A stretch of DNA of 64,000 nucleotides from Rhynchosporium graminicola. Its lineage: Eukaryota > Ascomycota > Leotiomycetes > Helotiales > Ploettnerulaceae. The notes under the pieces are model-generated. The model was given only the letters and a program-made list of their open reading frames with translations. It was not told where the DNA came from and did no database searches. A program made the position numbers and the translations under genes. This document shows, in pieces, positions 1-12,974 of this stretch. The stretch lies in the NCBI GenBank assembly GCA_900074885.1, contig FJUW01000027.1:301704-365703 (forward strand). Direction: 5' to 3'. Numbering within the stretch: the stretch's first letter is position 1; the number at the start of each line of letters is the position of its first letter.

Positions 1-1290
1 GACTAGCTAAATACTTCCTTAGCGTTAGAATTATACGTGATAGAGAGAAGAAGACGATTTCTCTTTACTAAGATGCGTATATCGATAAGATATTAGATCG
101 ATTTGGAATAACTAACTATAAGAGCGCTAATACGCCCTTTACTACTAGTTCAGAGGTTTCTATAGTTAAATTCAAGGGAGTAGCTACTCTATAAGAAATC
201 AAGCTATATTAATAGCTTTATAGTAGTTTATAGTACTTAGCTTATACTCGCTGGGATATACTATACTACTGCTCTATACTATTATAATTTCTGATAAATC
301 TATTACCTTAATACCTTACGAGCGCTAAGAGAGTACTTACGTACCTATAAGGTACGAAGTACTACGCTACGACTTATAGAGGAGACGTTACCGATAGAGA
401 GAAGATAAAATTAAGAGGTTTCTGCGACTCTAATTAGGCCGGTAACCGAATCGATAGAGTATCGTATACTAGAGTATATTTCTTCCTTATAGGAGGTGTT
501 TTCTTAGCTATTTCAAAGTGATAGACTACTATAGCTCTTGCCTCTACGGAAGCAGAGTATATAGCTATATGCGCCTTTACTAGAGAAGTATCATAGATAC
601 GCCAAGTACTGAAGGAGCTAGGCTATAATAAGCTAGACTCTAGGAGTATAGAGATATAGTACGATAATCAGGGAGCTTTATCTCTATCGGAGAACCCTGA
701 ATTATACTAACGTACTAAGCATATCGATATCAAATTCCACTACCTTCGCTAGGAGGTCGCTAGAGGTCATTTAGACCCTTAGTATATACCCTTAAAAGAG
801 AACGCGGCAGACGGTTTTACTAGACCACTTAGCCTATAAGACCTTAAGGCCTTTATAGTAATACTGAATATAACTGTTTTATACCTAGAATAAGGGGTAT
901 AGATATTAATCGGGAAGGCAGACTATCTTAAAGGAATTACAGAACCTAGGGTTTATCTAGTTCACGTGATATCGAGGCATGGTTCTAGTCTCCAGGGGTA
1001 TTACTATACGTACGCATATAACAGTATAATCGACTAATTACAGGAAATTAGATCACTCGTACCTATAGAAGTTACCGACTTTATAGTATCTCTACAGAGG
1101 GGTATATTGCGAGGATATAGGTCTTAGCATAGATCAGGTGACTGTAGTCACGTGCATAGTCCGTGCGGATATTCCTAGATAATATCTTCTGTCGACTCTC
1201 CATAGTAATTAGTACTGCAATGCAACTAATATCATTCACACGATTACTACCTCTATGCCTTACTCTGAAGATCAACGTAACCTTGCGATA
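1..1290 (+). mobile_element. Ty1/copia retrotransposon, truncated 3' end (RT end, RNase H, polypurine tract, 3' LTR), RIP-damaged
   Basis: The + strand near base 7 reads AKYFLSVRIIRDREKKTISL, then a stop, then DAYIDKILDRFGI. This is the copia reverse-transcriptase motif in which Q-type codons have become TAA/TAG. Farther on, about 400-870, is the copia RNase H: RGFCDSN with a stop in place of Trp, then STEAEYIAICAFTREVSW around 540-595, then the TKHIDIKFHYL and NAADGFTRPL motifs ending near 870. All the stops are explained by CpA-to-TpA changes. A polypurine tract (AGAGGGG, 1096-1102) sits just before an LTR that starts at 1105. The element runs off the left edge, so gag, integrase and most of RT are outside the window. 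It is inactive. Confidence 0.85.
1105..1290 (+). repeat. 3' LTR of the copia element, internally deleted
   Basis: The first about 115 bp and the last about 40 bp match the 451-bp solo LTR at 9365-9815. The shared parts begin TATTGCGAGGATAT and end in CTCTGAAGATCAACGTAACC plus TTGCGATA. Relative to that copy, about 265 bp are missing between TCATTCA and CTCTATGCC. The termini form an imperfect inverted pair (TATTGCGAGG / CCTTGCGATA) that looks like a RIP-altered TGTTGC...CA LTR end. Confidence 0.75.
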
Positions 1291-4200
1291 TTATCAAAGA
1301 GATTAAGTTCTATATCTTCTATAACTTTTTCTTTATTTAATGAATTATTAGCTATTTTACGATCGATTTTCTCCGACTTTTCAGCCCTAGATAAGTCTAA
1401 TTTAGGAGTATCTATAGGTGAAGAAATCACGCGATTTAAATAGTCAGAGGTCTCGCAGTCGTCAAGTATCTCTTTAAAGGATTCTAATTCTTCCTTAGAG
1501 ATCACTTCGTCCTTAAAAAGTAAATCTTCCTTAATTAGGACGTTTTTAGAGCTTATAATAGCTCTCTTCTCAGGTATATATACTAAGAAGTTATTTGCGG
1601 ACTTATACCCTACGAGTATACTCTATCGGATTTATTTTCAAACTTATTAGTTCTTTTATTAATAAGAATATAAGTAAGAGAGCCTAATACTCTAATATAA
1701 TCAAGAGTAGGCTTTTTACCGAAGAGAACTTCAAAGGGACTCTTTTTAATAACCGAATTATAAGAGCAATTCTTAATAGAAGCTATTCCTTAGATTATTT
1801 AAGGCTAAAGGAATAAGAGTATATTCTTATCTGTATAGATAGCTATAAGCCTTTCTATAAGATATCGATTTAAACGCTCTGCTATACTGTTTTGCTCAGG
1901 AGAGTAAGGACTAGTATATTCATAAATAATACCTTTATCTTTACAAAAGATAGTCTATTTATTAGATTTAAACTCCCTAGCGTTATCTAGCTTAAAGGCT
2001 CTAATTTTAGCGACGATTTTTGATATACCTTACTTAAATTAAGTAGTTATTATATTATACTACTCGATCAAGGTATCGTACGCCTTAGCCTTATGTTTTA
2101 GAGCGTATACCTAAATAGCTCTAGAGCCTCTATAGGTAATAGTTAAGAAGAATCTTTCTCCCTTTAGACCTTTAATCTTAAAAGGGCCTGCTATATCTAT
2201 ATTAAAGACAGTAAGCGGAGGGTATCTGATATAGGCTTAGTACTACTTATAGCGTATATTTTACTACTATTATAAGCAGAATAGTTAGATAAGTCTAACC
2301 CCTTTCAGATTTTTAATCCTTTAGATCCTTCTATAGTCTTATAGATAAACTCCTTATTCGTATGCAAAAGACGCTTATAATATAAGTATAATTTACTACT
2401 TTTATTAGAGTCTACCTTAAAAGACACAGGCTCGAGCAGCTCATGATTTACGTCTACTTCTAAGTAGTACGAATTATAATACTATAAAGCTTCTATATTA
2501 ATAGAGCTATTAGAAATATTTATACCCTTTTTATTAAAGGTAACTTTCTAATCTTTATTAGTCAGTTCCTTAGAGCTTAGGAGAGTAGCTTTAAGGCTAG
2601 GTACGTAATTTATATCTTTAATAAGTACTCTATCGCCTTCCCTAGTGATTATAGGGATATCTCCTCTATCTATTATAAGTAAAATATCATCATTAGCGAT
2701 AGTAATAGACTTCTTAGATACAGGTTTATAGTCTAATAACTAGCTTTTATTCGGTATATAATACTCAGAAGCGCTAGAATCGAGTACTATTCTATAGTTA
2801 TATATAGTAGCGTAAGCTTGATCTGCTGTACTACTATAACTACTACTACTGCTAGTACTACTAAAAGAACTCATAAGGGCCTTAGTAGACTCCTCTTTTA
2901 ATTCTTTAGCGCTTTTACCTTTCGACTTCTTCTTATTATTAGTCGATTTATTAGGTATTAGCTCAGAGTGCTTTATATAGTAATTTACCTCTATATAGTT
3001 TATTTTATTATAGTAACTATACTTCTTATTACCTTTCGAATTCTTCCCCTTAAAAGCCTTATTAGCTTACAAATCAGTAGAAGTATTTATTCTAGCTTCT
3101 TCTGATATAAGATCTCTTATTAAACTTTCTATATCGATAGAAGAAAGGTTATTAGAGATTTCTTTGTACTTCCTAGAAGTAAAAGAATAAAAAGAACTAG
3201 GTAAACCTTTAAATATAAGACTAGCTAGTATAGGCTTTAGAATCTTACACTTGAGCTGCTTTAGGTAGACTGAACTAGCTTGAATTACGCTAGTATACTC
3301 GTCTATATTCTTATAAGAGGAGTAGGTATTATCGAAAATACGATTTATATGCCTACTGATCTCCTCTAAGCTAGTAGAACCGTAAGTAGCTATAATAGCT
3401 TCCTATAGGTCTTTTGCGCTAGTCTTATCCTTGAACCTATCGAGGTTTTCAAGTGATATAATCGACTTAATAGCGCTTAAAGCTTTCTCATTTGCACGCT
3501 TAAAATCAGCTAGTCTCTTATAGTATTTAATCGCTAGCTCCGGATAGTAAGAAGTATAATCTACTCTCTTTTCGCCTTACGCGTTAATACGTTCTTCTGA
3601 TTTAAAATAGAGAGCTCGGCTAGGCTTAGTCTCTATACTATTAATATAGAATATATAGCCGTTTACCTCTAAGTAGAGACTAGCTGTATTAAGCTACTGT
3701 ATATAGTTAGAGCGGCCTACTAGCTTATCTCCCTTAAAAGAAGATATGATTCCTTATAGGCAGTTTAGTACTAAGTACTAAGAGGTCTTGAAAGTACGAG
3801 TTTTACTCGTATAAGCTACTAAGTAACTTGAAAAGATACTAACCTTATCTTACCCTTAAACAAGATAGTAGCTACGCTAAGCTTACTATCTTACCGAGTT
3901 TTTCGCTTAGTTAAAATCAATAGTAGTATACGGTAACTACGTCTGTCGTATTTACTATTGAATTGACCTTACTACTAGGCTTAGTTTTACCTTATAGCGC
4001 CTTAAGTACTACTATTAAGTAACCCTCTCCGAGGATAGCTTCTTATACTTAATAGTAGCCTATATTAGCTGACTTATGATATATACTAAGCTAAATAGCG
4101 ATCAGAAGCTATATACTACTGCTTAACGAGGCCTAGCTTCTAAACTAAGTCAGTAGTAGCTATAGGCACCACGGAATAAGATCTTAGCCTTTGTACCTAG

Positions 4201-4680
4201 GGTCACTAGGTTGTCTCTACTTCTAAAGGCTTCGAGAGGTTATAAGTTATGATTTCCTTATAACTTCGTCTTAGGGTTAAGGGCCACGAGTCTGATTCGC
4301 TATAGCTATATTAGTAGGGCTCAAAGGGGCTAGCTTACTAGCTAGCTCTAGGCGAAAGAGTCGTTGAAAACGACTAAGTAACGCCTGATCAGGAAGCTCC
4401 TTTATCGGTAAGGAGTAACAGAAGCGAGTTCAGGCGAGGTCGATCGAAGGAAGCGTCTGATTAGCTGATTTCACTAAGTGAATTGCTACTATATGAAAAT
4501 TAAAGGTGGAAATCGGCTAAAAGGTCAGAATAATACGTGATTAATACGAATTGCTTTACTTACTTAAAGAGAGCTAACTACAGGAGAGATTCTAGCTACT
4601 TGTATAGCTATATGAGCTCTCTAGAATATTCTATACTACGTAATATAGAACTCTATAGAAGAAGACGAGTATTCCGTAGA
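1291..4680 (-). mobile_element. Ty1/copia retrotransposon fragment: gag, protease, integrase; RIP-damaged
   Basis: Reading the minus strand from about 3,850 leftwards gives a copia gag (FKGDKLVGRSNYI, KSIISLENLDRFKDKTSAKD, LKPILASLIFKGLPSSFYSF). Next come a basic linker and an aspartic protease site in which the usual DSGAS has become DSSAS (about 2751-2787, followed by EYYIPNKS). After that is a pre-integrase segment (YYKRLLHTNKEFIYKTIEG, about 2300-2400) and a degraded integrase to about 1,600. An acidic linker follows (77 codons open at 1272-1505). Internal stops are almost all TAA/TAG at Gln or Trp positions. RT and RNase H are missing. The fragment ends exactly at the LTR edge at 1290/1291, consistent with the + strand copia having inserted into this copy. 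The right end is uncertain. Confidence 0.8.
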
Positions 4681-4779
4681 ATTATAATACATAAGTAGAA
4701 ACCTCTAGAAGTACGATATACGTACTAGGGAGTAGTAAAACTCTATCGAGAACCTTCATAGTAACTCTAATAGAGTATG

Positions 4780-4926
4780 CAGGGTACAGGCTGTGGACAA
4801 GGTACAGGGTATAGGTGCCAGGTACAACAAGGTACATGCGCAAGGTACTAAACCAGGTACTAAGACCATGTACTGACAAGGTACAGGGTGTGTATACCGA
4901 TGCAGGCAAAACTGACCAAGGTACTA
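4780..4926. repeat. Cluster of GGTAC-centred short repeats, not RIP-mutated
   Basis: Eight GGTAC pentamers lie within 147 bp, mostly as CAAGGTAC or CAGGTAC with irregular spacing. Unlike the flanking DNA, this stretch keeps CpA dinucleotides and is not TA-rich. It may be the edge of a younger insertion or a degenerate minisatellite. It encodes nothing recognisable. Confidence 0.6.
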
Positions 4927-4984
4927 GTTATAAATCCAATACTAATTAATAGTAGGATGTACTAGTCCTTAATTGTAATTTTAT

Positions 4985-7110
4985 TTAGCGCCTAGTAGTT
5001 AATATATAATCGAAGACTATTATCTTCCTTTAGTATAAAGAGAATAAGTACGCTTATAAGACTCTTACTTTTCCTTATCTAACCCTTCGCCTCTAATAAG
5101 TTAAAGTATTCCTAGAGAACCTCTAGTTCTTTCTTAGAGAGGTTATAGATTAAAGAATAAGATACCTTTACTTCTATTTCTAGTTCAATAGCGTATTAGC
5201 GGCTTTCTAATAGAGGCAGCTCGCTTCCCTTCTCTTCGGAGAATATATCCTTAAAGCTATTATATATAGAGGGAATAGTAAGCGTATCGCCGGTATCTAT
5301 CTAACGTATAATATGTAAGTTAGGTATTATAGCGTATACAAGAGATTTCTATTCGTTAATTAGAGTTATAAAAGCTCGAGGTACTATAATATTAAAGTTA
5401 TCTAAATCTTTTAATTTATAAGGATACCTCTACTACTTATTCTTAAAGCTTATCTGAGGATTTATATCCTCTAACTATAGCTACTCTAATATCAGGTCTA
5501 TACCTAGCATATCGATAACTCTTAGCTAAAGAGTATTAACTCTAGTCTATCTAATCGAATCCGCTATCTCTACCTAGGCGACTATAGTACTAAAGATAAC
5601 GCTTTTATTCTATGAAAGTATCTAGAAAGTCCTTAGTCTTTCGCTAGTAAGTTCAAGCTCGTATTCTTTAGTAACTAGTCTTAATATAAAGTTATCTTCT
5701 ACTCTATTATTAATAAGAGTAGTTATCGATTTCTACTTACCTTAGGATAGAATCTTTATTTAGATTTCTATCTTATTATCTAATAAACCTGGCCCGGATA
5801 TAGAAGATACTACGAGTTATAGCTTTCCTTAGCGTTTATCTTTAGTATTACTAGTATTTGATTTTAGATAGTTAAGAGAGATATATCTATATTTGTTATA
5901 GAAGTAGTACTAAACCTTAGAGATATCTCGTCTCGCTAGTCGCTCTCTAATAAGTATATTATTTAGATCTTTTCTCTCTCCTTATCTTTATTAGCTCTTA
6001 TCTTATCGATTATTAGTTCTTCGCTAGTGCTTATACGAGTTATCTTTCTTCGCGTTTAACTCCTTATATTTCTACTCTTCAGGTTCCCTTTATCTTTTAT
6101 TACTATTAGTACCTCTAGATAAGATATAAGTCTCTTAAAGAGTAATAGTAGAAATAACCTAGTCTTAGATCTAAAGTCTATTAGCTTAGCTATTCTTAAC
6201 GATTTTCTAGCGAATCTCTGAGCGGATCTTAGTAAATAAGATATCGTATAATTAATACTTAGTAAAAGGTTTAAGTTATTCCTCTTTTTCTTTAAAGTAA
6301 TTCACGAACTCCCTAATTAATTAACTTAGCTTTTAGCGAGCGTTCTTATAGGCCTATAAGTTAGCTACTCTTCGCGAAACAGGAAGTAGCTAGAGATTCG
6401 CTAGGAATTCTTTATAACTTTCCTAAGTTATTATATAGAGAGTATCCGGGGTATACTTCCTAAACCTTTCCTAAGTATTCGCTAGTTCCTTACGGAGTAG
6501 TATTACTACTTATTTAATCTTAATAAGATCAGTTAGGTACTCTTTAGTATCGTAGTCGAAGACTGAGTTATAAGCTTATAAGTACTTAGTAAGCTCTCTT
6601 TAGCTCTTACTCTTATATTCCGATAGAATTATATATTTACCTTTATCCTAGCGAGGAATTAGTAATTCTTTAGGAGCTACTAATCGACTAGTATCTCTCT
6701 CTATACTTAGGGTAAGGTCTTCGGATATATAAGCTTAGTAGAGTCGTACTCTTATAGTAGCTTCCGGAGGGTATTAAGTAAGGTCTTCGCTGAATATTCG
6801 TTAGTACTTAATTATAAGGTTATCTAAGATATTATTCTGTTTCTTTAGTAATCGGAGTTTCTCTTATAGAACTAAAAGGTTATCTACTAGTATATCGCCG
6901 GGTATTATCTAGGCCCTAATAGAGTTATCTTAGAGTATAAGTCAGGTTAACGTAATAGAAGATTCTCCGCTTTAAGCTATTATAACTATTTAGGCTAATG
7001 TTAAGTAAAAGTAATTAGAATATAATAATCACTTAGTACGCTAAAGTAAATAGGTATAATAGAATAGTAGAATAGTCGCTAGAGGTTCGCTAGTAATAAT
7101 CTGGTTAATA
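4985..7110 (-). mobile_element. Ty3/gypsy fragment: gag, protease, start of reverse transcriptase; RIP-damaged
   Basis: The minus strand from about 5,290 to 4,990 reads FKDIFSEEKGSELPLLESR, then after a stop YAIELEIEVKVSYSLIYNLS, KKELEVL, and finally KSKSLISVLILFILKEDNSL. This is the diagnostic start of a fungal gypsy reverse transcriptase. Upstream, about 5,300-5,700, is a protease-like region (LRVIDMLGIDLILE). From about 5,900 to 7,000 lies a degraded gag. Stops fall at former Gln and Trp codons. The fragment is truncated within RT at about 4,985, next to the GGTAC repeat. Both ends are approximate. Confidence 0.75.
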
Positions 7111-7214
7111 CAGAAACTAATTACTAAGGAGAGAAGGTTCTTCCTTCCTCTCTAATTCTGAAATACAGGAGTAGGAGGCACTAGGCGCACAGACCCATTA
7201 CAGTTATTATATAT

Positions 7215-8065
7215 AATATATCGATTTAGATGTCGAAAACGAACTTATTACCACTACTAACTACTTACTTATTTAAAAGGTAGATATAATCTTAAAGAAG
7301 CTATAAGACGCTAAGGAATAAGTATAGATAATAATAATAGTAATATAATAAGTCTAAGAGAAAGTTATTAACTATTACTACTAGTAAGCCTTAGAGTTCA
7401 AAGTCAGAGATAAGATCTAGTTGAGTTTACGAAATATTCGTACGAATTAGCCCGCGAAGAAACTTAATATAAAGTAAGCTAAGTATATAGTACTCGAAGT
7501 AGTTAGATCGTATAGCTACTACTTAGATATACTGCTAAGAATATATAATATTTTTCATATATAATTATTACGCTTAACTACTATTAACTTATTATCAAGC
7601 TAAGTATAAGATAACTTATAGCTATTACTATTACTAGTAGCAGATAAAGACGAGTTCGAAGTAGAAGAAATCCTAGTAGAGAGATCCTTTCGATAAGAAG
7701 ACTAAATAAAGAATAAGTATCTAGTTAAATAGATAAGTTATATAAGACTAATATAAGAACCGGAAGTAGCTATTACTACTACTATAGTACTTAATAAGTA
7801 AGAAGAGAAGAATAGACCCGAGGGCCCTAACCTCGAAACAGGAGGGGGGTAATATAATAAGTTATACCCGTTAGTATACTTAACGCTTAAGGCGTCTATA
7901 CTAGTACCTAATATATTATTATACGTATTCTAATACTACTACTACTAGTAGCTATAGTATTATCCTTTCTTAGAAGGAAGACTTTTATTTCTCTTTTCCC
8001 TTCTTAGTTAATTCTCCTTATAATATAAACAAGCTTTTATATTACATACTTTATATTCGCCCTAT
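7215..8065 (+). mobile_element. Ty3/gypsy 3' end: post-integrase tail with chromodomain, polypurine tract and 3' LTR
   Basis: The + strand at about 7,390-7,830 reads LEFKVRDKI, a stop replaced at Trp, SLRNIRTN, AKYIVLEVVRSYSYYLDILL, EFEVEEILVERSFR, KNKYLVK and ISYIRLI, then EEKNRPEGPN. This is the C-terminal end of fungal gypsy Pol, with the chromodomain signature (EVEEIL ... KYLVKW.GY). The Trp codons are now stops. It is followed by a strong polypurine tract (GGAGGGGGG, 7841-7849) and then an LTR from 7853. The upstream part of Pol is missing; the element joins the minus-strand gypsy fragment at about 7.2 kb. Confidence 0.85.
7853..8065 (+). repeat. Gypsy LTR, heavily RIP-mutated
   Basis: It aligns with the reverse complement of 15190-15402. 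This copy starts TATAATAAGTTATACCCG where the other has TGTGACGGGTTATACCCG. The differences are mainly G-to-A and C-to-T. The right boundary is approximate, because similarity fades after the shared TTTATATTCGCC. Confidence 0.7.
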
Positions 8066-9364
8066 GATACTTATATATCTTAGTATTATATATTACTTAG
8101 ATTAACTTCGTATATAGTTCTTCGGAATCAAGTATTTATTATCTACCTCGGAATTATAATTTACTTACTTCTAGTAGTAGGTATTCTGATACTAATACTT
8201 TTAACTTCAGCGTAATAAGAAATATACGCTACTTATCGCGTATTACTTTAGCTACTCCTTAGTATATACTATTAGCTTATTCCGCTTATAACTAGAGTTC
8301 TTTAAGTGTTATAAAAGTAATAATAATAATATTATTATCCGAGGAGGCTTTATTAACTACTTCGAGTTCTTTAACTTATAGGGGATTACTCTATTGTCGC
8401 GAGACTCCTTCTTCTTCTTAGTATCTTCGATCTTATTATATCGTGATCAGGGCTATTATTACTATCTTTTATAATAGTAGTAGTTCTTATAATACTTTCA
8501 GCTTAATTAGTTAGATTAACTAATACTAGAGTTATTCGTTTTCTATACTATAGGATATATCCTATTTGTATTATAAGAGTATATCTACTTACTTATTTTC
8601 TTCCCCGGGGATATAACTAATCGTATAGTTAAACTACGAGAGAAGTAGCGATTATTATATTTATTACTTCGTAAGCTATTATATTATTACAAAATACTCG
8701 ATGTTCTTATAATTAGTACGAATATAGAATTCTTAAACGCTTTTTAATTTATACTATTACTTCTTAAGATAATATATAATTACTAATGTTTCCGTATTAT
8801 AGACTTCGTAGTTATATTTAGCTAGAGCGTTTTTCTTCGAGAAGAATATATAAGGTTATAAGTATCTTTAGTTATCGAATTATATAAGTACCTCTCTTAT
8901 TATCTATCTAGAAGAGTTTGTTTTAAGTATTATTTCTTAGTCGAGGTTAAACTATATTAATATAAGTCTAGTAGTAAATATATCTTTTAACTTCTTAAAC
9001 GCTTTATCTATAGCTTTATCTTATTACTATAACTACTTCTTATAAGTAAGTTATATTAGTAGTAGTATAATCGTCGAGTAATCCTTAATAAATATCTAAT
9101 AGAAATTCGTAAATCCTAAGAAGCTTTATACTTCTTTAACTAAAGTTAAGAGTTCCTATTCTCGAATCGATTATATTTTCTTAAGGTTTATTTAAATACC
9201 CTCTTTTATATTAATTACGAACCTAAGGTATTTCGTTATTTATACTTCCAATTCGTACTTGTCGATATCTAGTTATAGTCTAGCTTCGCGTAATCTTACT
9301 ATAACTTTCGCTACTTACTTTTAGTAGTAATAGCAGTTGTTATTCGTATAGATTAGGATATTAT

Positions 9365-9815
9365 TATTACGAGGATATGGGTCTTGGTATAGATCAGGTA
9401 ACTGTAGTCACGTGCATAGTCCGTGCGGATATTCCTAGATAATACCTTTAGTTAACTCTCCATAGTAATTAGTACTGCAATGCAACTAATATCATTCAAC
9501 TACTCTGTAACGACACAAGACTCAAGGCGGTATACAAGCAAGAACAAACGAGTAGGGAGGCCAAGAGCGATCTTATATGGTCTACTACGAAGGAAACAAA
9601 AAGATAAGGAAGGAAGAAGAAGAGAGATGGAGTGCAAGGCACCTTATATACATGTGCCGGTACTGGCCCGATACTGTACCGAGTCGGACACTAGTTCTGC
9701 CGGGATACCTGTGAACTTGGGCCCTGGTATCTATCCTTCTTCTCATGTGACCTTCAGGTGAGCTGTCGTCACATACTCTATGCCTTACTCTGAAGATCAA
9801 CGTAATCTTGCTATA
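9365..9815 (+). repeat. Solo LTR of the copia family (451 bp) with target-site duplication ATTAT
   Basis: The same family as the LTR at 1105-1290. The sequence ATTAT occurs immediately before (9360-9364) and immediately after (9816-9820), as expected for a 5-bp target duplication left by integrase. No internal element sequence is present, so the two LTRs of a full element have recombined to one. It splits the minus-strand gypsy copy. It keeps many CpA and CpG sites and its termini are only mildly changed, so it is younger than, or escaped, the RIP seen around it. Open frames at 9480-9761 (+) and 9585-9800 (-) lie inside the LTR and are not genes. Confidence 0.85.
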
Positions 9816-11735
9816 ATTATTAATATAAGTAGAATAGAATTTATTTAAGTAGTTATATAAAGCTTAATTGATATATTATTAAAATATACTTAGAGTATTC
9901 GTAAGTCTAAAAAAAGTTACTAGCTACATATATAAATTATATCTCGTGCGAAAAGCTATCTTCTACTTATCGCTAGTAATAATATATATCTTATAGAAAT
10001 TAATAGTAATATCTAGTTTCGTAAACTATTTTACTTTCTTTATATTTCGGAGAATCTTATAGATTAATAGTAGTAAGTATTAATTCTTTTTTTTAATTCG
10101 ATTTAACTTTAGTAATTAATATAAAATTATAGCTTATCTCTTAGTTTCTTTATAAATAAGATAGAGATAATAATAAGCGAGGTACTAACTTAAATAAATT
10201 CCTTATCGAGGAGCTTCATAAGAGTCTTTCGTAATACTAAGAGTTTATTACGAGATATATTATATAGAGAGCCTTAGGGTATTATAAGTTCCGTACTATT
10301 ATATAGTTCGAGTTTAATCTTATAGTTAATCCTAGGACTTTATAATAGTAGTAATATATTTGCTTTCTTATTATTATATAAGTCGAGGTACTTATATAGC
10401 TAATTAAGGAGTTTCGTTCGCAGGTTAGTCTTTATCTTTAGTGTAAGAGCTTTCTAGATATCTGCTATACTTATAGTAAATACTTATACTTTCTTATATA
10501 ATCGTCCTCGAGTAAGCTTATTAAATATTACTACTAATACTACGAAGTAGTCTAGCTTATAGTCCGGCTCTTATGCCTAGTTATATAGAGTCGTAGTAGT
10601 AGTATTAATATAGTATTATAACTTTAGGGCGATTATATATATATTATTCTTCTTAAACTATAATAATCCTAAAATCAGATCGTAATCTTCTAGGTATAAT
10701 ATTATATAGAAGAAAGCTCTAGCTTCCTTATTTTTATTAATATCTATCTCTATAACTACTATTTCTATAATAGGATTTCTTTCTCTTTCGAATAAACTTG
10801 TTTCGATAGGGGAAATAAGGAAATACTAAAGGTGGTAGTAAGTAATAAAGCGAGAATTAATAATATTATATAAAAAGCACTTAGTATTAAGTAGAGTCTT
10901 AGTATAATACTCTTTATTAATTATTATATATACTAAGAAAGAGACTCTATTTATTATATTCTTATAAAAATCCTAAGCTTCTATTATTACTACTCGATTA
11001 ACTTTCTTTTACTTCTATTAGCGATTTTAGATAGAAGCTATTCTTTTCCTAAGCTCTCTAACTTAAAGCTTAATTCTTCTATCTCGACTTCCTTTAGCTA
11101 CGATTTCCTTATTTTCTTCTTAGCTACTACTATTTAGCTTTTCTTCTTCTTAGTTATAGCGAGTTTTATATAGTAGTTATAAACTATATATCTATCTTAT
11201 TTATAATAGAAGTAAAGCCGCTTTACTTTCTATCTCTCGATCTCTATAGAGCTTACTTATTAGAGTTCTTTCTTTATTATTATAACTATAATAATGATAA
11301 GAGTTACTTTCTAATCTATCGAGTCTATTACTTATTAGTCTATCTTAAGAAACTACTCTTATATTTACTATTATTAGTCTACTCTAGCTAATAGCTTCTT
11401 AACTTCAGCTAGCTAGTTACTAACTATATATAGTTATAAATAGTACTTTTCGTATAATTATTTTTCTTTTATACTAATAGTATTGCGAACTAAGGTAATA
11501 GTAATAGTAGCCTTTAAGTAACTCTTCTTAATTACATCTACTTAGTCTTATCCTTCCGCTTCGAGGATTAGCTAATTAAAATTATTAAGGAATTCGTTTA
11601 AAGGACGAGATCTTTACTTGATTTTATTTAGCTAGCTTATAGCTTTCTATTAGTAGTAAGGGTCGCGAAAAGTAATAGTTATCTATTGAAATAGCTCTTT
11701 AACTATTAATTATCTTTATTATTAAGTAAAGCTTA

Positions 11736-11928
11736 TGTTGGTCCATAGTCACGTGTTAGTCGAGTATCTGCGCCGGGGTTTAGCCGGCCAGATATATCTC
11801 CCTTCCGGAGTCTCGACTACCTAGGAAAGACAGCTACGATACAACAGATAATACTACTACTATTATCACTATACTTTAGCTCACGCAGACTACTTGATTG
11901 TACGTACTACGACAGAGTGATACTAACA
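11736..11928 (+). repeat. 5' LTR of the gag-only element (193 bp)
   Basis: Starts TGTTGGTCCATAGTCACGTG and ends GAGTGATACTAACA. It is preceded by the target duplication GCTTA. Confidence 0.85.
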
Positions 11929-12974
11929 TTGATCAATAGACGTATAGATCATTTCACTCTTTGAAAGCAGTTAAATTCTAAGAATTTCGACTACTGAAAA
12001 GAGCGCGCTAGTAACCTTGAAGAGTAGAGATATCTACTACGGCAATAGCTCAAGTACTAGAGAAGACACGGTCTCCTCTTTGCTATTTGACTTGAATTAC
12101 TAAGATAATTTGCCTGGATTCTACCTGCGATACGGTTAAAGGATTCGAATTCTAGTATATTATACTACTATTACCTTCTATATACCTACCTTCTACGTAC
12201 TTCGATTACTACCGCAACCCGACTTCAAATAACGCGCTTTAGAGACTTCAATTTGCGCCGAAAAACTCGAAGTCAAACTTGAACGCGCTACGCTAGCGCT
12301 TCCACTATAACACTTAAGAATAACTCTATAACTACTATTATAGACAACCTCGGAATTAGTACTAAAACACTTATATAAATTAGACCTTTAATATAGTAAG
12401 AGATAATAATACCCCTGAGGTTAGTGCTTTCGATATACCTGCGAACTCCGGCAAGGACCTACTAGACCCGGAGACTATACGGAAACAGGGAGAAGGTCTT
12501 ATCAGATAAATTAAGAGCTCCGACTATATAGATAGACCCCTATACTCCTTATTTAAGGAGATCTACGAAAGTTAGATAGTAGACTCTTTCAAGTCTATTA
12601 AGAAGTCGTCAAATAATAACCTCATATTCACTCTACGTACTAAAGGCGTATTTATCGAAGAAGGCGACGAACTTGCGCAGGAGCTATATAAGCTTCTATA
12701 TACTCTATAGAATACTATACGTAGTAGTTAGACCTTAAAGGAGCTAGAGAGCATAGTAGGAGTAAAGATACTCTCTGAACGACTATAGTATATAGTATTA
12801 AACCTACTAGTACTAGAGAAGCAGATATCTGCGTAGTAATAGCGAGATAAGAGAGAGAAGGAGATAATAAACGATATAGCTACTTAATAAGACGAGTTAG
12901 AGTATAAGAGATTAAAGAAGGAGTTCTATAGACTGCGATAAAGACGCTATACTATACTCGGCTTACCTCCTGTT

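Noticed and set aside
9480..9800. 93- and 71-codon ORFs on opposite strands
   Set aside because: Both lie wholly within the solo LTR and have no domain.
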